64,000 nucleotides of DNA, taken from contig NZ_JARHUC010000004.1 in the NCBI RefSeq assembly GCF_029223255.1, positions 372,001 to 436,000 on the forward strand. Reading direction: 5' to 3'. Shown piece by piece: positions 63,098 to 64,000 of the stretch. The DNA is from Albimonas marina (GTDB lineage Bacteria; Pseudomonadota; Alphaproteobacteria; Rhodobacterales; Rhodobacteraceae). A program made the position numbers and the translations under genes. Below the pieces are notes generated by a model, which was given only the letters and a program-made list of their open reading frames with translations, was not told the DNA's origin and made no database searches. The first letter of the stretch is position 1; the number at the start of each line of letters is the position of its first letter.

Positions 63098-64000
63098 ATG
63101 ACCGGATTTCCCCGCGGACGCACCGCCATCGTCTCGGCCGTCACCCATGGCATGGGCGAATGCCCGGGCTTCCACGAGACCGACCTCGCCGCCGCGGCGG
63201 CGGTGAAGGCGCTGAAGAAGGTCGGGCTGACGCCGGCCGAGGTCGACGGGCTGTGGATCGCCCAGCCGACCGACATGCTGGCGGGGCTGAGCTTCGCGCA
63301 ATACCTTGGAATCCATCCGAAAATCACGGGAAACAACCGGGTCGGCGGGTCCTCGTTCCTCACCCACATGCACGAGGCGGCGCTGGCGCTGGACGCGGGG
63401 CTGATCGACGTGGCGCTGATCGCCTACGGGTCGAACCAGCGCAGCTCGACCGGCAAGCTGGTCTCGACCGCGCGGCCCGATCCCTGGGACGGGCCCTACA
63501 AGCCGGTGCTGCCGGTCGCGGCCTACGCCTTCGCCGCCGCCCGGCACATGCACCAGTACGGCACCACGCCCGAGCAGCTGGCCGAGGTCGCGGTAGCGGC
63601 GCGGGGGTGGGCGAAGCTGAACCCGGATGCGTTCATGCGGGGCGACCTGACGGTGGACGACGTGCTGTCGGCGCGGCGGGTGGCCGATCCGCTGGGTGTG
63701 CGCGACTGCTGCCTGGTGACCGACGGGGCGGCGGCGATCGTGATGACCCGCGCCGACCGGGCGAAGGACCTGACCAAGACCCCGGCCCACGTGCTGGGGA
63801 TCGCGGCGGCGACCACGCACATGCAGGTGAGCTCGATGGCGGACCTGACGGTCTCGGCCGCCGCCGAGTCCGGGCCGCGGGCGATGGCGCAGGCCGGCGT
63901 GAAGCCCGCCGACTTCGACGTGGTGGAGCTCTACGACGCCTTCTCGATCAACACCTTGCTGTTCCTCGAGGATCTCGGCTTCTGCAAGAAGGGCGAGGGC
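63098..64000 (+). CDS. Thiolase-fold protein lacking the nucleophilic cysteine (partial, runs off window)
   Basis: 301 residues are inside the window; the gene continues past 64000. AGGAGGG precedes ATG 63098. The fold resembles SCP2/acetyl-CoA acetyltransferases: AAAVKALKKVGLTPAEVDGLWIAQP, then KITGNNRVGGSSFLTHMHEAALAL, where the position of the catalytic Cys is filled by S85/S86, and FDVVELYDAFSINTLLFLEDLGFCKKGEG. In normal thiolases this last motif begins HDAF; here it is YDAF. Such Cys-less thiolase-fold proteins, when paired with DUF35 and MaoC proteins, include the steroid aldolase Ltp2, so a retro-aldol rather than thiolysis step is possible. Confidence 0.9.
   Translation, partial: MTGFPRGRTAIVSAVTHGMGECPGFHETDLAAAAAVKALKKVGLTPAEVDGLWIAQPTDMLAGLSFAQYLGIHPKITGNNRVGGSSFLTHMHEAALALDAGLIDVALIAYGSNQRSSTGKLVSTARPDPWDGPYKPVLPVAAYAFAAARHMHQYGTTPEQLAEVAVAARGWAKLNPDAFMRGDLTVDDVLSARRVADPLGVRDCCLVTDGAAAIVMTRADRAKDLTKTPAHVLGIAAATTHMQVSSMADLTVSAAAESGPRAMAQAGVKPADFDVVELYDAFSINTLLFLEDLGFCKKGEG

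Overview
The window is a very GC-rich (well over 70% by eye), densely coding piece of a bacterial chromosome. The gene set points to an alphaproteobacterium, most likely Rhodobacterales or a close relative. The evidence is a MipZ division-plane ATPase, a GapR (DUF2312) nucleoid protein, a DUF1127 small protein of the CcaF1 type, a phasin next to clpS/clpA and a D-Ala-D-Ala carboxypeptidase, a VPLPA-CTERM surface protein, and the alphaproteobacterial ruvCAB-ybgC-tolQRAB-pal-cpoB-tilS-ftsH cluster. No rRNA, tRNA, CRISPR array, transposase, integrase or prophage genes were seen.

Layout. 1-5.3 kb: the start of an MFS exporter, a pure-RTX calcium-binding protein, ribosomal protein L31, a large palindromic repeat element, mipZ and ugd, then an 8-bp tandem repeat. 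5.8-11.1 kb: dac, phasin, clpS and clpA. 11.2-19.2 kb (minus strand): an ArsR/AHSA1 pair, phhB, a GNAT-fold protein, a GDPD phosphodiesterase, ridA and a type I secretion pair (HlyD-like adaptor with a very long disordered N-terminus, PrtD-like ABC exporter). The RTX protein is a natural candidate substrate. 19.6-21.1 kb: mlaA and mlaC of the lipid-asymmetry system. 21-31 kb: metabolic genes (esterase, HDAC-like amidohydrolase, tandem universal stress protein, aldehyde dehydrogenase, hemN with an Fnr-like box, formamidase family, AbrB-family membrane protein, methyltransferase). 31.4-37.4 kb: pfpI, arfB, a tiny 18-codon reading frame with a perfect Shine-Dalgarno sequence and its own terminator, a queuosine-precursor transporter, gapR, and an NMT1/THI5-type ABC importer. 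37.7-40 kb: aldo/keto reductase, a DUF3574 protein and DedA.

40.4-53.3 kb (minus strand) is the envelope/recombination block ruvC-ruvA-ruvB-ybgC // tolQ-tolR-tolA-tolB-pal-cpoB-tilS-ftsH. It is split by an oppositely oriented VPLPA-CTERM protein gene between ybgC and tolQ, and ftsH carries a sigma32-like promoter. 53.5-60.2 kb holds DUF1127, prmA, the second palindromic element, msrA, a UvrD-type helicase, an SDR and a beta-carbonic anhydrase. 60.4-64 kb is a CoA-dependent catabolic module: a class III CoA transferase, a MaoC hydratase, a DUF35 OB-fold protein and a thiolase-fold protein without the usual cysteine, truncated by the window edge.

The most unusual signals are: two copies of a ~165-bp, T-shaped palindromic element whose arms differ by compensating substitutions; the 18-codon microgene with a 15-16-nt match to the 16S rRNA tail; a perfect hairpin inside the end of arfB that is also the terminator of the convergent pfpI; and the Cys-less thiolase/DUF35/MaoC cluster. 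Apart from these the region looks like ordinary core chromosome, and no obvious defence or mobile system is present.
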